From assembly GCA_017303895.1 (NCBI GenBank), contig JAFLBF010000003.1, positions 149,158 through 181,693 of the forward strand: 32,536 nt of DNA, given 5' to 3'. This DNA is from Bacteroidota bacterium (lineage in GTDB: Bacteria > Bacteroidota > Bacteroidia > 2-12-FULL-35-15). Made by a program: the position numbers and the translations under genes. This document shows positions 25,804-32,536 of this stretch, in pieces. Numbering within the stretch: position 1 is the stretch's first letter; the number at the start of each line of letters is the position of its first letter. A model generated the notes under the pieces. That model made no database searches. It saw nothing but the letters and a program-made list of their open reading frames with translations, and was not told the DNA's origin.

Positions 25804-26253
25804 ATGGAAGTAATTTTAAAACAAGACGTTAAAAACCTTGGATACAAGGATGACGTAGTAAAAGTAAGACCTGGTTACGGAAGAAATTTCTTAATTCCTA
25901 AAGGTTTAGCTGCTGTTGCAACTGATTCAACTAAAAAAGTTTTAGCTGAAACAGTAAAGCAACGTGCTTTTAAAGAAGCTAAGATCAAGGCTGCTGCAGA
26001 AACAACTGCTGCTAAATTGAAAGATATGATCGTTAAAGTTGGTGCTAAAGTTGGTGAGTCCGGAAAAATTTTCGGTTCAGTTACTTCAGTTCAATTGGCT
26101 GATGCGATCAAGAAATTAGGTTACGATGTGGACAGAAAAAACATTGAGATCGTAGATGCTGACAACGTAAAAACGGTTGGTACTTACACTGCTAATGTTC
26201 GTTTCCACAAAGAAGTTACCGGTACAGTTTCTTTTGAAGTTGTTCAAGAATAA
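25804..26253 (+). CDS. rplI: 50S ribosomal protein bL9
   Basis: 149 residues. The N-terminal rRNA-binding domain is plain (MEVILKQDVKNLGYKDD, VRPGYGRNFLIPKGLA), followed by the long connecting helix (about 41-75) and the C-terminal domain (GKIFGSVTSVQLADAIKK, then VDADNVKTVGTY). Last gene of the operon, 15 bp after rpsR, with a strong Shine-Dalgarno sequence that sets it apart from its neighbours and a terminator after the stop. Confidence 0.97.
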   Translation: MEVILKQDVKNLGYKDDVVKVRPGYGRNFLIPKGLAAVATDSTKKVLAETVKQRAFKEAKIKAAAETTAAKLKDMIVKVGAKVGESGKIFGSVTSVQLADAIKKLGYDVDRKNIEIVDADNVKTVGTYTANVRFHKEVTGTVSFEVVQE

Positions 26254-26269
26254 TTTTTTTGAATTCTAT

Positions 26270-26298
26270 AAAAAGGCTTCGCATTGCGAAGCCTTTTT
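26270..26298 (+). terminator. Terminator of the rpsF-rpsR-rplI operon
   Basis: A 13-bp stem (26270-26282 with 26286-26298), core GGCTTCGC/GCGAAGCC, loop ATT, followed by T. It lies 17 bp after the rplI stop and 19 bp before the next ATG. Confidence 0.92.
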
Positions 26299-26316
26299 TA
26301 TTTATGATCATCAAAT

Positions 26317-26655
26317 ATGGAAAATATCACAATAAAACAAGCGCAACAGAGAGTGGATGAGTGGATCAACACACACGGAGTGCGCTATTTCTCTGAACTT
26401 ACGAATATGGCAATTCTAACTGAAGAGGTGGGAGAAGTGGCTCGTATCATTTCCCGTGAATATGGGGAACAGTCTTTCAAGAAAAAGGAAAAGGATAAAA
26501 AACTTTCTGACGAACTAGCAGATGTGCTTTTTGTGTTGATCTGCTTAGCGAATCAAACGGGAGTAGATCTTGAAAAAGCGTTTGAAAGAAACATGGAAAA
26601 GAAAACCAAACGTGATCATAAAAGACATAAAGAAAATAAAAAGCTGAAGAAGTAA
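26317..26655 (+). CDS. MazG-like nucleotide pyrophosphohydrolase
   Basis: 112 residues of the all-alpha NTP pyrophosphatase superfamily, which hydrolyse (d)NTPs to monophosphates and pyrophosphate, often to clear non-canonical nucleotides. The metal-binding motif EExxE...ExxD is complete: EEVGE at 36-40 and ELAD at 66-69. The length is that of the single-domain MazG-like enzymes, not of the two-domain MazG. The C-terminus is a basic tail (KKTKRDHKRHKENKK). It follows the ribosomal-protein terminator closely, so its own promoter must overlap that hairpin or it relies on read-through. Substrate not predictable. Confidence 0.85.
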   Translation: MENITIKQAQQRVDEWINTHGVRYFSELTNMAILTEEVGEVARIISREYGEQSFKKKEKDKKLSDELADVLFVLICLANQTGVDLEKAFERNMEKKTKRDHKRHKENKKLKK

Positions 26656-26669
26656 ATTTCCTCTTCAGC
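26643..26669 (-). terminator. Terminator of the uvrA-LOG operon
   Basis: An 8-bp stem GCTGAAGA (26643-26650) with TCTTCAGC (26662-26669) around an 11-nt loop. On the minus strand it is followed by TTTTT (26642-26638), so it mainly serves the LOG gene, although it overlaps the last codons of the MazG-like gene. On the plus strand only three T follow. Confidence 0.55.
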
Positions 26670-26689
26670 CTTTATGATCATAAGTATAT

Positions 26690-27403
26690 CTAAAAATTTG
26701 GTTTTAGTAAATACTTCGAATAGAATTCTGTGATAATGGCAACAGCTTCGTCTGCTTCATCAACAATATGAAATAGCTCCAGGTCTTTTTCACTTATATT
26801 ATGCTCTTCTAAAAGCATGGTTTGTTTAACCCATCCAATCAAGCCTTCCCAATATTTTTTTCCAACTAGAACGATCGGGAAATGAGCAACCTTATTTGTT
26901 TGTATCAAGGTAATCGACTCGAACAATTCATCCAGTGTTCCGAATCCACCTGGCATAGCAATAAATCCTTGGGAATATTTTAAGAAGATCGTTTTTCTTA
27001 CAAAGAAATAGTCGAAATTAATATTCTTGTCATTATCAACGAAAGGGTTTGAACTTTGCTCAAATGGTAATACAATATTTAAACCTACCGATTTACCCCC
27101 TCCGGCTTTTGCTCCTTTGTTGGCCGCTTCCATAATGCCCGGACCGCCACCGGTTATCACTCCATATCCCTCACGGGTAAGTTTGAATGCAATTTCTTCT
27201 GCAAGTTTGTAATAAGGGCTGGTTGGCTTAGTCCTGGCCGAACCAAAAATAGAAACACAAGGTCCAATACGACTCATTTTTTCAAAGCCTTCTACAAATT
27301 CACTCATGATCTTAAATATCTGCCATGAGTCAGATGCTTTAATGTCATTCCAGTCCTTAGAAGCAAATGCTTTCCTTATTTTATCTTCATCGTTATTTGT
27401 CAT
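26690..27403 (-). CDS. LOG family protein (TIGR00730-type Rossmann fold)
   Basis: 237 residues. The Rossmann fold of the lysine-decarboxylase-like LOG family is shown by VSIFGSARTKP (about 50-60), GGGPGIMEAANKGA (about 84-97) and the active-site motif PGGFGTLDELFE (about 151-162). Plant and some bacterial members release cytokinin bases from their ribotides; most bacterial members hydrolyse nucleoside monophosphates such as AMP. Which is true here is unknown. It starts 15 bp after uvrA ends and must be in its operon. Confidence 0.85.
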   Translation of the reverse strand: MTNNDEDKIRKAFASKDWNDIKASDSWQIFKIMSEFVEGFEKMSRIGPCVSIFGSARTKPTSPYYKLAEEIAFKLTREGYGVITGGGPGIMEAANKGAKAGGGKSVGLNIVLPFEQSSNPFVDNDKNINFDYFFVRKTIFLKYSQGFIAMPGGFGTLDELFESITLIQTNKVAHFPIVLVGKKYWEGLIGWVKQTMLLEEHNISEKDLELFHIVDEADEAVAIITEFYSKYLLKPNF

Positions 27404-27418
27404 ATAATAAACGGGTGT

Positions 27419-30280
27419 TTAATTTTTTAATTCTTCTCTTAAAAATTTAGCAGTATAGCTTACTTCATTGTTGATGATATCTTCCGGTTTCCCGATGCAA
27501 AGGATTTCTCCTCCGCCATTTCCTCCTTCTAATCCAAGATCGATAATGTGATCTGCCACCTTGATAATGTCCATGTTGTGTTCGATCACTAAAACGGTAT
27601 TCCCACTATCAACGAGTTTATTTAATACTTCTAATAAGATCCGGATATCTTCAAAATGTAACCCAGTTGTTGGTTCATCTAAAATGTAAAAGGTGTTTCC
27701 CGTATCTTTTTTGCTCAATTCTGTAGCTAGTTTGACGCGTTGTGCCTCTCCACCTGAAAGCGTGGTGCTTTGTTGTCCAAGTGTAATATATCCCAGCCCA
27801 ACATCCTGCAATGTTTTGATTTTTTGTATGATGGATGGGATGCTAGAGAAAAATTCAACAGCATTATCAATGGTCATATTTAATACATCGCTGATGGATT
27901 TTCCTTTGTAACGGATCTCCAGTGTTTCCTTGTTGTATCTTTTTCCATTACATGCTTCGCAATTAACATACACATCAGGAAGGAAATTCATTTCAATAGT
28001 TCTTAAACCTGCACCTTGACAAGTTTCACATCTTCCGCCTTTTACATTAAATGAGAATCTTCCTGCTTTATATCCTCTTATCTTTGCTTCAGGTATTTCT
28101 GCAAATAAATTTCTGATGTCTGAAAATACATTCGTATAGGTTGCAGGGTTACTTCTTGGTGTTCTACCGATCGGTGATTGATCGATATCAATTACTTTAT
28201 CGATATGTTCTAATCCGGAAATCGATTTGTAAGGCATCGGCTTTTTCTCTGACCGATAAAAATGTTTACTTAAAATAGGATAGAGCGTTTCGTTGATCAA
28301 TGTTGATTTGCCACTACCTGAAACTCCTGTAACACAAATGAATTTGCCTAAAGGAAATTCAACGGAAACGTTTTTAAGATTATTTCCATGAGCGCCTTTT
28401 AAAAACAACGACTTCCCAATTCCTTTTCTACGTTCTTTTGGTACTGCTATTCCTTTTATTCCATTGATATAGTCGGATGTAAGTGTGTGATATTTTAAGA
28501 TCTCTTTGGGTGTTCCTTGGGCAATTACTTTCCCTCCATGGATACCGGCAGCCGGTCCGATATCCAAAACATGATCAGCAGCAAGGATCATTTCTTTGTC
28601 GTGTTCAACTACAAGAACAGAATTTCCAATTTCTTTTAAATTTTTTAATGCCGTAATTAGTCGAACATTATCTCTTTGGTGCAAACCAATACTCGGCTCA
28701 TCTAGAATGTATAACACTCCAACTAATTGTGATCCGATCTGTGTAGCCAATCGAATTCGCTGTGCCTCACCACCTGATAGTGTCCGGGAACTTCTGTTGA
28801 GTGTTAAGTAATCTAAGCCAACATCTAACAAGAACTGAATACGTGCCCGGATCTCTTTTAGAACTTCTTTTGCGATGGTGTTTTGTTTAGGATCTAATCG
28901 GGTTTCAATATTTTTGAACCACTCGTTTAGTTCGCTAATTCCTAGTTGCGATAATTCAGCAATATTTTTATTGTCGATCTTAAAATAAAGTGATTCCTGT
29001 TTAAGTCGTGTTCCATTACACTTCGGACAAGTAACTTTATTCATAAAGCCTTGTATCCACTTTTCAATCGTTGGAGAACTTTGCTCGTCATTTTGTTTAG
29101 CGATGAAATTGGCAATTCCTTCAAATGCTATACTATAACTGGTTGCTGCGCTATCGGAATACTGTTTGATCTTGAATACTTCATCGGAGCCAAAAAGAAT
29201 AGTGTTCATGGCATCTTCTGAAATATCTTCAACCGGTGTATCAAGAGTAAACCCGTATTTGTCGCCAATTGCTTCTAATTGTTTGAATATCCAGGTTCCT
29301 TTATAAGGGCCAATGGGAGCAATTGCACCTTTTTTTATTGTAGACTTTTTATTAGGAATGATCTTATTGATGTCTATTTCAGAAACAACTCCTAATCCAT
29401 TACATTTATGACAAGCTCCATAGGGTGAGTTGAATGAAAATAGATTTGGTTGTGGTTCATCATAGGAAACGCCTGATGTTGGGCACATTAAATGGCGGGA
29501 ATAATATTCTACTTTGCCATATTCATCTTCAAAAGTTCCTTTCTCAAAGGGTTGTACCATGATGATGCCTTTACCTTGTTTCATAGCCAATTGCAATGAT
29601 TCAGAGATACGCGGGCGGGAATCAGCATTTACTTCTAACCGGTCAATAACGATCTCAATATCGTGTACCTTATACCTGTCAAGTTGAATGCGTTTTGTTA
29701 ATTCAACAACTTCGCCATCGATGCGTACACGAAGGAACCCCCATTTTTTGATCTGCTCAAATAATTCACGGTAGTGTCCTTTTCTTCCTTTAACTACAGG
29801 TGCCAGGATCAATACTTTCTTGTCGTAGAATTTTTCGAGAATAAGATCGATGATTTGATCGTCAGAATAACGAACCATCTTTTCTCCGGTAACATAGCTG
29901 AATGCTTCAGAGGCGCGTGCGTATAATAATCGCAAAAAGTCGTAGATCTCGGTAATAGTTCCGACAGTTGAGCGTGGGTTTTTATTTACTGTTTTTTGTT
30001 CAATGGAGATTACAGGACTAAGGCCGGTTATTTTATCAACGTCCGGACGCTCCATGTTGCCTAAAAATTGACGTGCATATGCTGAAAAACTTTCAATATA
30101 GCGTCTTTGCCCTTCTGCATAAATTGTGTCAAAGGCTAATGACGATTTCCCACTTCCGCTCAATCCTGTTATTACGACTAATTGATTGCGGGGAATTGTA
30201 ACATCGATATTTTTTAGGTTGTGAACCCTGGCACCAACTACTTCTAAAAAATCACTTTCACTAATCTTTTCCATTGACAT
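27419..30280 (-). CDS. uvrA: Excinuclease ABC subunit A
   Basis: 953 residues, the DNA-damage sensor of nucleotide excision repair. Two ABC modules: Walker A GLSGSGKS (39-46) and GVSGSGKS (652-659), signatures LSGGEAQR at 501-508 and 841-848, Walker B ILDEPS and ILDEPT. Zinc sites: Cys418/Cys421 are present, and the C-terminal finger has Cys751, Cys754, Cys774 and Cys777. The first finger has Cys266, Cys290 and Cys293, but the position of the fourth Cys is Ser269 (CPTS), where most UvrA have CPxC. The start MSMEKISESDF has two possible ATGs, 30280 and 30274. A consensus promoter lies 46 bp upstream; the LOG gene follows. Confidence 0.96.
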   Translation of the reverse strand: MSMEKISESDFLEVVGARVHNLKNIDVTIPRNQLVVITGLSGSGKSSLAFDTIYAEGQRRYIESFSAYARQFLGNMERPDVDKITGLSPVISIEQKTVNKNPRSTVGTITEIYDFLRLLYARASEAFSYVTGEKMVRYSDDQIIDLILEKFYDKKVLILAPVVKGRKGHYRELFEQIKKWGFLRVRIDGEVVELTKRIQLDRYKVHDIEIVIDRLEVNADSRPRISESLQLAMKQGKGIIMVQPFEKGTFEDEYGKVEYYSRHLMCPTSGVSYDEPQPNLFSFNSPYGACHKCNGLGVVSEIDINKIIPNKKSTIKKGAIAPIGPYKGTWIFKQLEAIGDKYGFTLDTPVEDISEDAMNTILFGSDEVFKIKQYSDSAATSYSIAFEGIANFIAKQNDEQSSPTIEKWIQGFMNKVTCPKCNGTRLKQESLYFKIDNKNIAELSQLGISELNEWFKNIETRLDPKQNTIAKEVLKEIRARIQFLLDVGLDYLTLNRSSRTLSGGEAQRIRLATQIGSQLVGVLYILDEPSIGLHQRDNVRLITALKNLKEIGNSVLVVEHDKEMILAADHVLDIGPAAGIHGGKVIAQGTPKEILKYHTLTSDYINGIKGIAVPKERRKGIGKSLFLKGAHGNNLKNVSVEFPLGKFICVTGVSGSGKSTLINETLYPILSKHFYRSEKKPMPYKSISGLEHIDKVIDIDQSPIGRTPRSNPATYTNVFSDIRNLFAEIPEAKIRGYKAGRFSFNVKGGRCETCQGAGLRTIEMNFLPDVYVNCEACNGKRYNKETLEIRYKGKSISDVLNMTIDNAVEFFSSIPSIIQKIKTLQDVGLGYITLGQQSTTLSGGEAQRVKLATELSKKDTGNTFYILDEPTTGLHFEDIRILLEVLNKLVDSGNTVLVIEHNMDIIKVADHIIDLGLEGGNGGGEILCIGKPEDIINNEVSYTAKFLREELKN

Positions 30281-30325
30281 TTTCTTTCCTAATATCTTAT
30301 GATTCTAATCTTTTCATAAGCATAA

Positions 30326-30356
30326 CAAAGATAATGAAGTATTGTTGGATGGACAA
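30326..30356 (-). promoter_or_regulatory. Promoter of uvrA
   Basis: On the minus strand TTG (30356-30354), a 20-bp spacer and TATCTTTG (30333-30326): a full match to the Bacteroidota consensus. The inferred leader is about 40 nt. I see no obvious SOS-type operator next to it. Confidence 0.8.
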
Positions 30357-30393
30357 GAATATAAGCCAATAAGAGGAGTTGAAAATAATAAAA

Positions 30394-31464
30394 TCAGTGC
30401 GTTTTTACGCTGTCGGAGAGCGGGTTGGTCAATATAGTTGTTGAGGAATCTTTTAAGGCGTTTGTAATGGTGGGTAGTATTTCTTTTTCGATATCGTTCA
30501 ATTTGGTCCCTTTTTTAGGAAAAGCAATAGCATATTTCTTTTTGTTGGTATTGGTAAGTGAGTTTGTTAATAGCCATGGATTTAAATTTATTAATGTCTC
30601 GCGGTCATATCCCTGAGCGATAGCAAATGCAGTTAGATCATGAATGGTACTGTCAATCGTTATTTTTTTTAATGCAGGAACACCGTATAGATCTTTTTTA
30701 CTGATCTTGTAACCATATACATGTGGACGAGCCAAAATTTCTTTAACCGCAAGAACTTTGTAGATGTACCTTGCTGTTTCAGCTGTGAGTAATAATTTGT
30801 AATAATTCTCAGTGTTTTGTTTGTTGAGCTGTGATTGAATACCTCCCATTCCTCTATTATAGGAGGCTGCAACTAAGGTCCAGTTGTTAAACATCTTGTA
30901 GGCTTCTTTAAAATATTTACAAGCGGCTTCAGTTGATTTTTCAACGTGATAACGTTCATCTACTTCGCTCGTAATTTCTAAACCGTATCCTCTTGCAGTT
31001 ACATCAATTAATTGCCAGAATCCTGTTGCTCCTTGAGGTGATACAGCATTGGTTAACTGACTTTCAACAATGGCTAAGTATTTAAAATCTTCCGGGATGT
31101 CGTTTTTTTTCAATATAGGTTCAATAATAGGAAACCATCTGCTGGCTCGTTTATGAAGAAACAACGAATGTGTTTGTTCATAGATGTTTTTTTGTAATTC
31201 TCTGGCGATCGCTTTCCTTACACTAGGTTCTTTAACAGGAACTTTTTCTCCGGCAAAGGTCATGTTTTTAGGAATTGTTACTTTAAAAGAGTTGTAATTT
31301 TCACTAAAATAATCTTCATAATTCGAATCAATTTTTTTTGTTGAATTATAGAATGCGATCAGCTCAAAAATGCTTGTCAAGAGTATAATTGAAAGTAATG
31401 CTATAAGTATTTTCTTATGGCGAAAAGCAAATCGTTTTATGTTAACGAAATATGACTTAAGCAT
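30394..31464 (-). CDS. Membrane-anchored lytic transglycosylase (SLT/MltD-like, GH23)
   Basis: 356 residues from the ATG at 31464, which overlaps the end of the upstream gene by 8 nt; the frame stays open to 31518, but that would lie deep in the neighbour. A membrane anchor spans about 18-38, leaving the rest in the periplasm. The catalytic domain shows AIVESQL with the acid Glu134, GATGFWQL (145-152) and AASYNRG (199-205), the classic GH23 motifs. It cuts peptidoglycan glycan strands to 1,6-anhydro ends. The C-terminal part (about 260-330, LTAFAIAQGYDRETLINLNPWL) looks like a degenerate LysM-like region. Co-transcribed with the WecA-like gene. Confidence 0.88.
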   Translation of the reverse strand: MLKSYFVNIKRFAFRHKKILIALLSIILLTSIFELIAFYNSTKKIDSNYEDYFSENYNSFKVTIPKNMTFAGEKVPVKEPSVRKAIARELQKNIYEQTHSLFLHKRASRWFPIIEPILKKNDIPEDFKYLAIVESQLTNAVSPQGATGFWQLIDVTARGYGLEITSEVDERYHVEKSTEAACKYFKEAYKMFNNWTLVAASYNRGMGGIQSQLNKQNTENYYKLLLTAETARYIYKVLAVKEILARPHVYGYKISKKDLYGVPALKKITIDSTIHDLTAFAIAQGYDRETLINLNPWLLTNSLTNTNKKKYAIAFPKKGTKLNDIEKEILPTITNALKDSSTTILTNPLSDSVKTH

Positions 31465-32536
31465 TATTTTTTTTCTTGAATTTTTGTGTTGGAGAATACA
31501 AAAACCAGAATAATGCAATAAAGTATATACTGAAAAGAGTAATGTGCAAATAGCCCCAATCCTTGATATACTTTATGATCAGTATATTGAAGAACATCGA
31601 AACAAGGCAAATGCCAATATACAAGATTGCAATTCTTTTTTCTGTTAGTCCGCTATAAAATAAAAAATGTGTTGTATGATCTTTTCCACCAATGAATGGC
31701 GAAGAACCTCTTGCTAAGCGGTTGATCGTTACTGTGGTTGTGTCAATAATGGGTATGGCGAAGGTCAAAATAGTTACAAAGAATTGTTTGGATTGGATTA
31801 ATTCCCCATTCACATCAGGAGTATTCCAGAAGTAGATAATACCCATTGCTCCTAAAAATAGTCCTAAAAATTGACTTCCCGTATCGCCCATGAATATTTT
31901 GGAAGGATGCCAGTTAAAATATAGAAAGCCGATCAATGCTCCCGCAACGCCAATAAGTAGTAAAATATTTACATTGTAAAAGTCGTGATTCACAAAAACG
32001 ATAAACAAGGCGCCTATTAATATGGTAACAGAGACACTGGCCGTAATTCCATCCATATTATCTAGCATATTGATTGAATTCATTAGTCCTATGATCCAGA
32101 ATATGGTCATTCCATAGTTAACAATGGTGTCTGTGAAAATAGAGATGTAGGTTCCGGTACTTATAAGAATTAGAGCGCAACCGATTTGTACAAAAAGTTT
32201 TAACAATGGTTTGGTGTTATAGGCGTCATCTGATAAACCCATAAGAAATGCTAATGTTGATGAGGCAAGAATGCCCAATAGTTTTTTGTTGAATAATGCT
32301 TGATTTTGTTCAAAAAGAACAGGATAAACTGATAATGAAATTAAGAAGATCAGATAGAACGATATTCCACCTAATGCTGGTTTTACTTGCGGACTCCATC
32401 GAATGATCTTATCATCCGGATTTCTGATCCCTAAGGAAGATGCAAAATTTAGAAAGAGCTTATTTACAATAAATGAAATGAGAACCGAGCTAATGAAGTA
32501 TGCTGTATAAACTAATATTAGATAAATGGTATTGCT
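31457..32536 (-). CDS. Polyprenyl-phosphate glycosyl-1-phosphate transferase (WecA/MraY superfamily), 5' end cut off
   Basis: Open to the window edge, so the first residues are missing; 359 residues are visible, and the ATG at 32278 is internal. The missing part must be short, since the first membrane helix (TIYLILVYTAYFISSVLI) and the early motif SPQVKPALGGISFY are present. Further landmarks: MLDNMDGI (the Asp-rich metal/substrate loop), FMGDTGSQFLG (catalytic Asp) and GKDHTTHFLF (the His-rich loop of WecA/TagO-type enzymes rather than MraY). About ten membrane helices. It should transfer GlcNAc-1-P or a related sugar phosphate to undecaprenyl phosphate, starting a surface polysaccharide. 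The transglycosylase gene overlaps its 3' end by 8 nt. Confidence 0.88.
   Translation of the reverse strand, partial: SNTIYLILVYTAYFISSVLISFIVNKLFLNFASSLGIRNPDDKIIRWSPQVKPALGGISFYLIFLISLSVYPVLFEQNQALFNKKLLGILASSTLAFLMGLSDDAYNTKPLLKLFVQIGCALILISTGTYISIFTDTIVNYGMTIFWIIGLMNSINMLDNMDGITASVSVTILIGALFIVFVNHDFYNVNILLLIGVAGALIGFLYFNWHPSKIFMGDTGSQFLGLFLGAMGIIYFWNTPDVNGELIQSKQFFVTILTFAIPIIDTTTVTINRLARGSSPFIGGKDHTTHFLFYSGLTEKRIAILYIGICLVSMFFNILIIKYIKDWGYLHITLFSIYFIALFWFLYSPTQKFKKKNNA

Noticed and set aside
31467..31474. An A8 run on the coding strand in the WecA-like gene as a second slippage site
   Set aside because: It lies in the last six codons, in a basic tail; a shift would change only the extreme C-terminus, so no functional product can be proposed.

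Overview
The window reads as chromosomal DNA from a member of the Bacteroidota, probably a free-living Sphingobacteriia/Chitinophagia-like or related lineage. Five things point this way: AT-rich sequence; promoters of the TTG-N19/20-TAnnTTTG type (rpsF, uvrA); an almost complete lack of Shine-Dalgarno sequences; two type IX secretion (T9SS) C-terminal signals, one type A and one type B; and lineage-typical families such as DUF5606 and a gliding-motility-associated C-terminal domain. No insertion sequence, phage gene, tRNA, rRNA or CRISPR array was seen.

Layout. 1-3204 (+): the tail of a T9SS-exported protein, a DUF5606 protein, an M3 oligoendopeptidase and a DinB-fold protein. 3201-4217 (-): murB. 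4345-6591 (+): two GT-B glycosyltransferases in tandem, the second starting at TTG. 6588-7265 (-): an ftsE-like ABC ATPase. 7477-12313 (+): a large periplasmic TPR protein followed 10 bp later by an outer-membrane beta-barrel. 12310-12702 (-): a VOC-fold protein. 12868-14835 (+): gyrB. 14902-22954 (-): a surface-protein cluster with two collagen-like GXT-repeat proteins, a small secreted protein and a 1415-residue multi-Ig adhesin with a type B T9SS signal. 23083-24852 (-): dnaX. 25152-26253 (+): rpsF-rpsR-rplI. 26317-26655 (+): a MazG-like pyrophosphohydrolase. 26690-30280 (-): uvrA and a LOG-family gene. 30394 to the right edge (-): a lytic transglycosylase and a WecA/MraY-like glycosyl-1-phosphate transferase cut by the window end.

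Most of the window is housekeeping: replication and repair (gyrB, dnaX, uvrA), ribosome (rpsF, rpsR, rplI) and cell wall/envelope (murB, transglycosylase, WecA-like enzyme, ftsE). The accessory part is the 14.9-23.0 kb surface cluster.

The most interesting signals are four. (1) An A10 tract in dnaX sits exactly at the end of the clamp-loader domains; a -1 slip (or one extra A in the transcript) runs into an immediate UGA and would yield a 373-residue gamma-like protein. (2) rplI has a near-perfect Shine-Dalgarno sequence, the only one in the window, in the operon that encodes bS6 and bS18, two of the proteins known to hide the anti-SD in this phylum. (3) GATC is strongly over-represented through context-dependent Ile and Leu codon choice. 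(4) The collagen/Ig surface cluster and the TPR/beta-barrel pair are two candidate envelope systems without a clear assigned function. All counts were made by eye.
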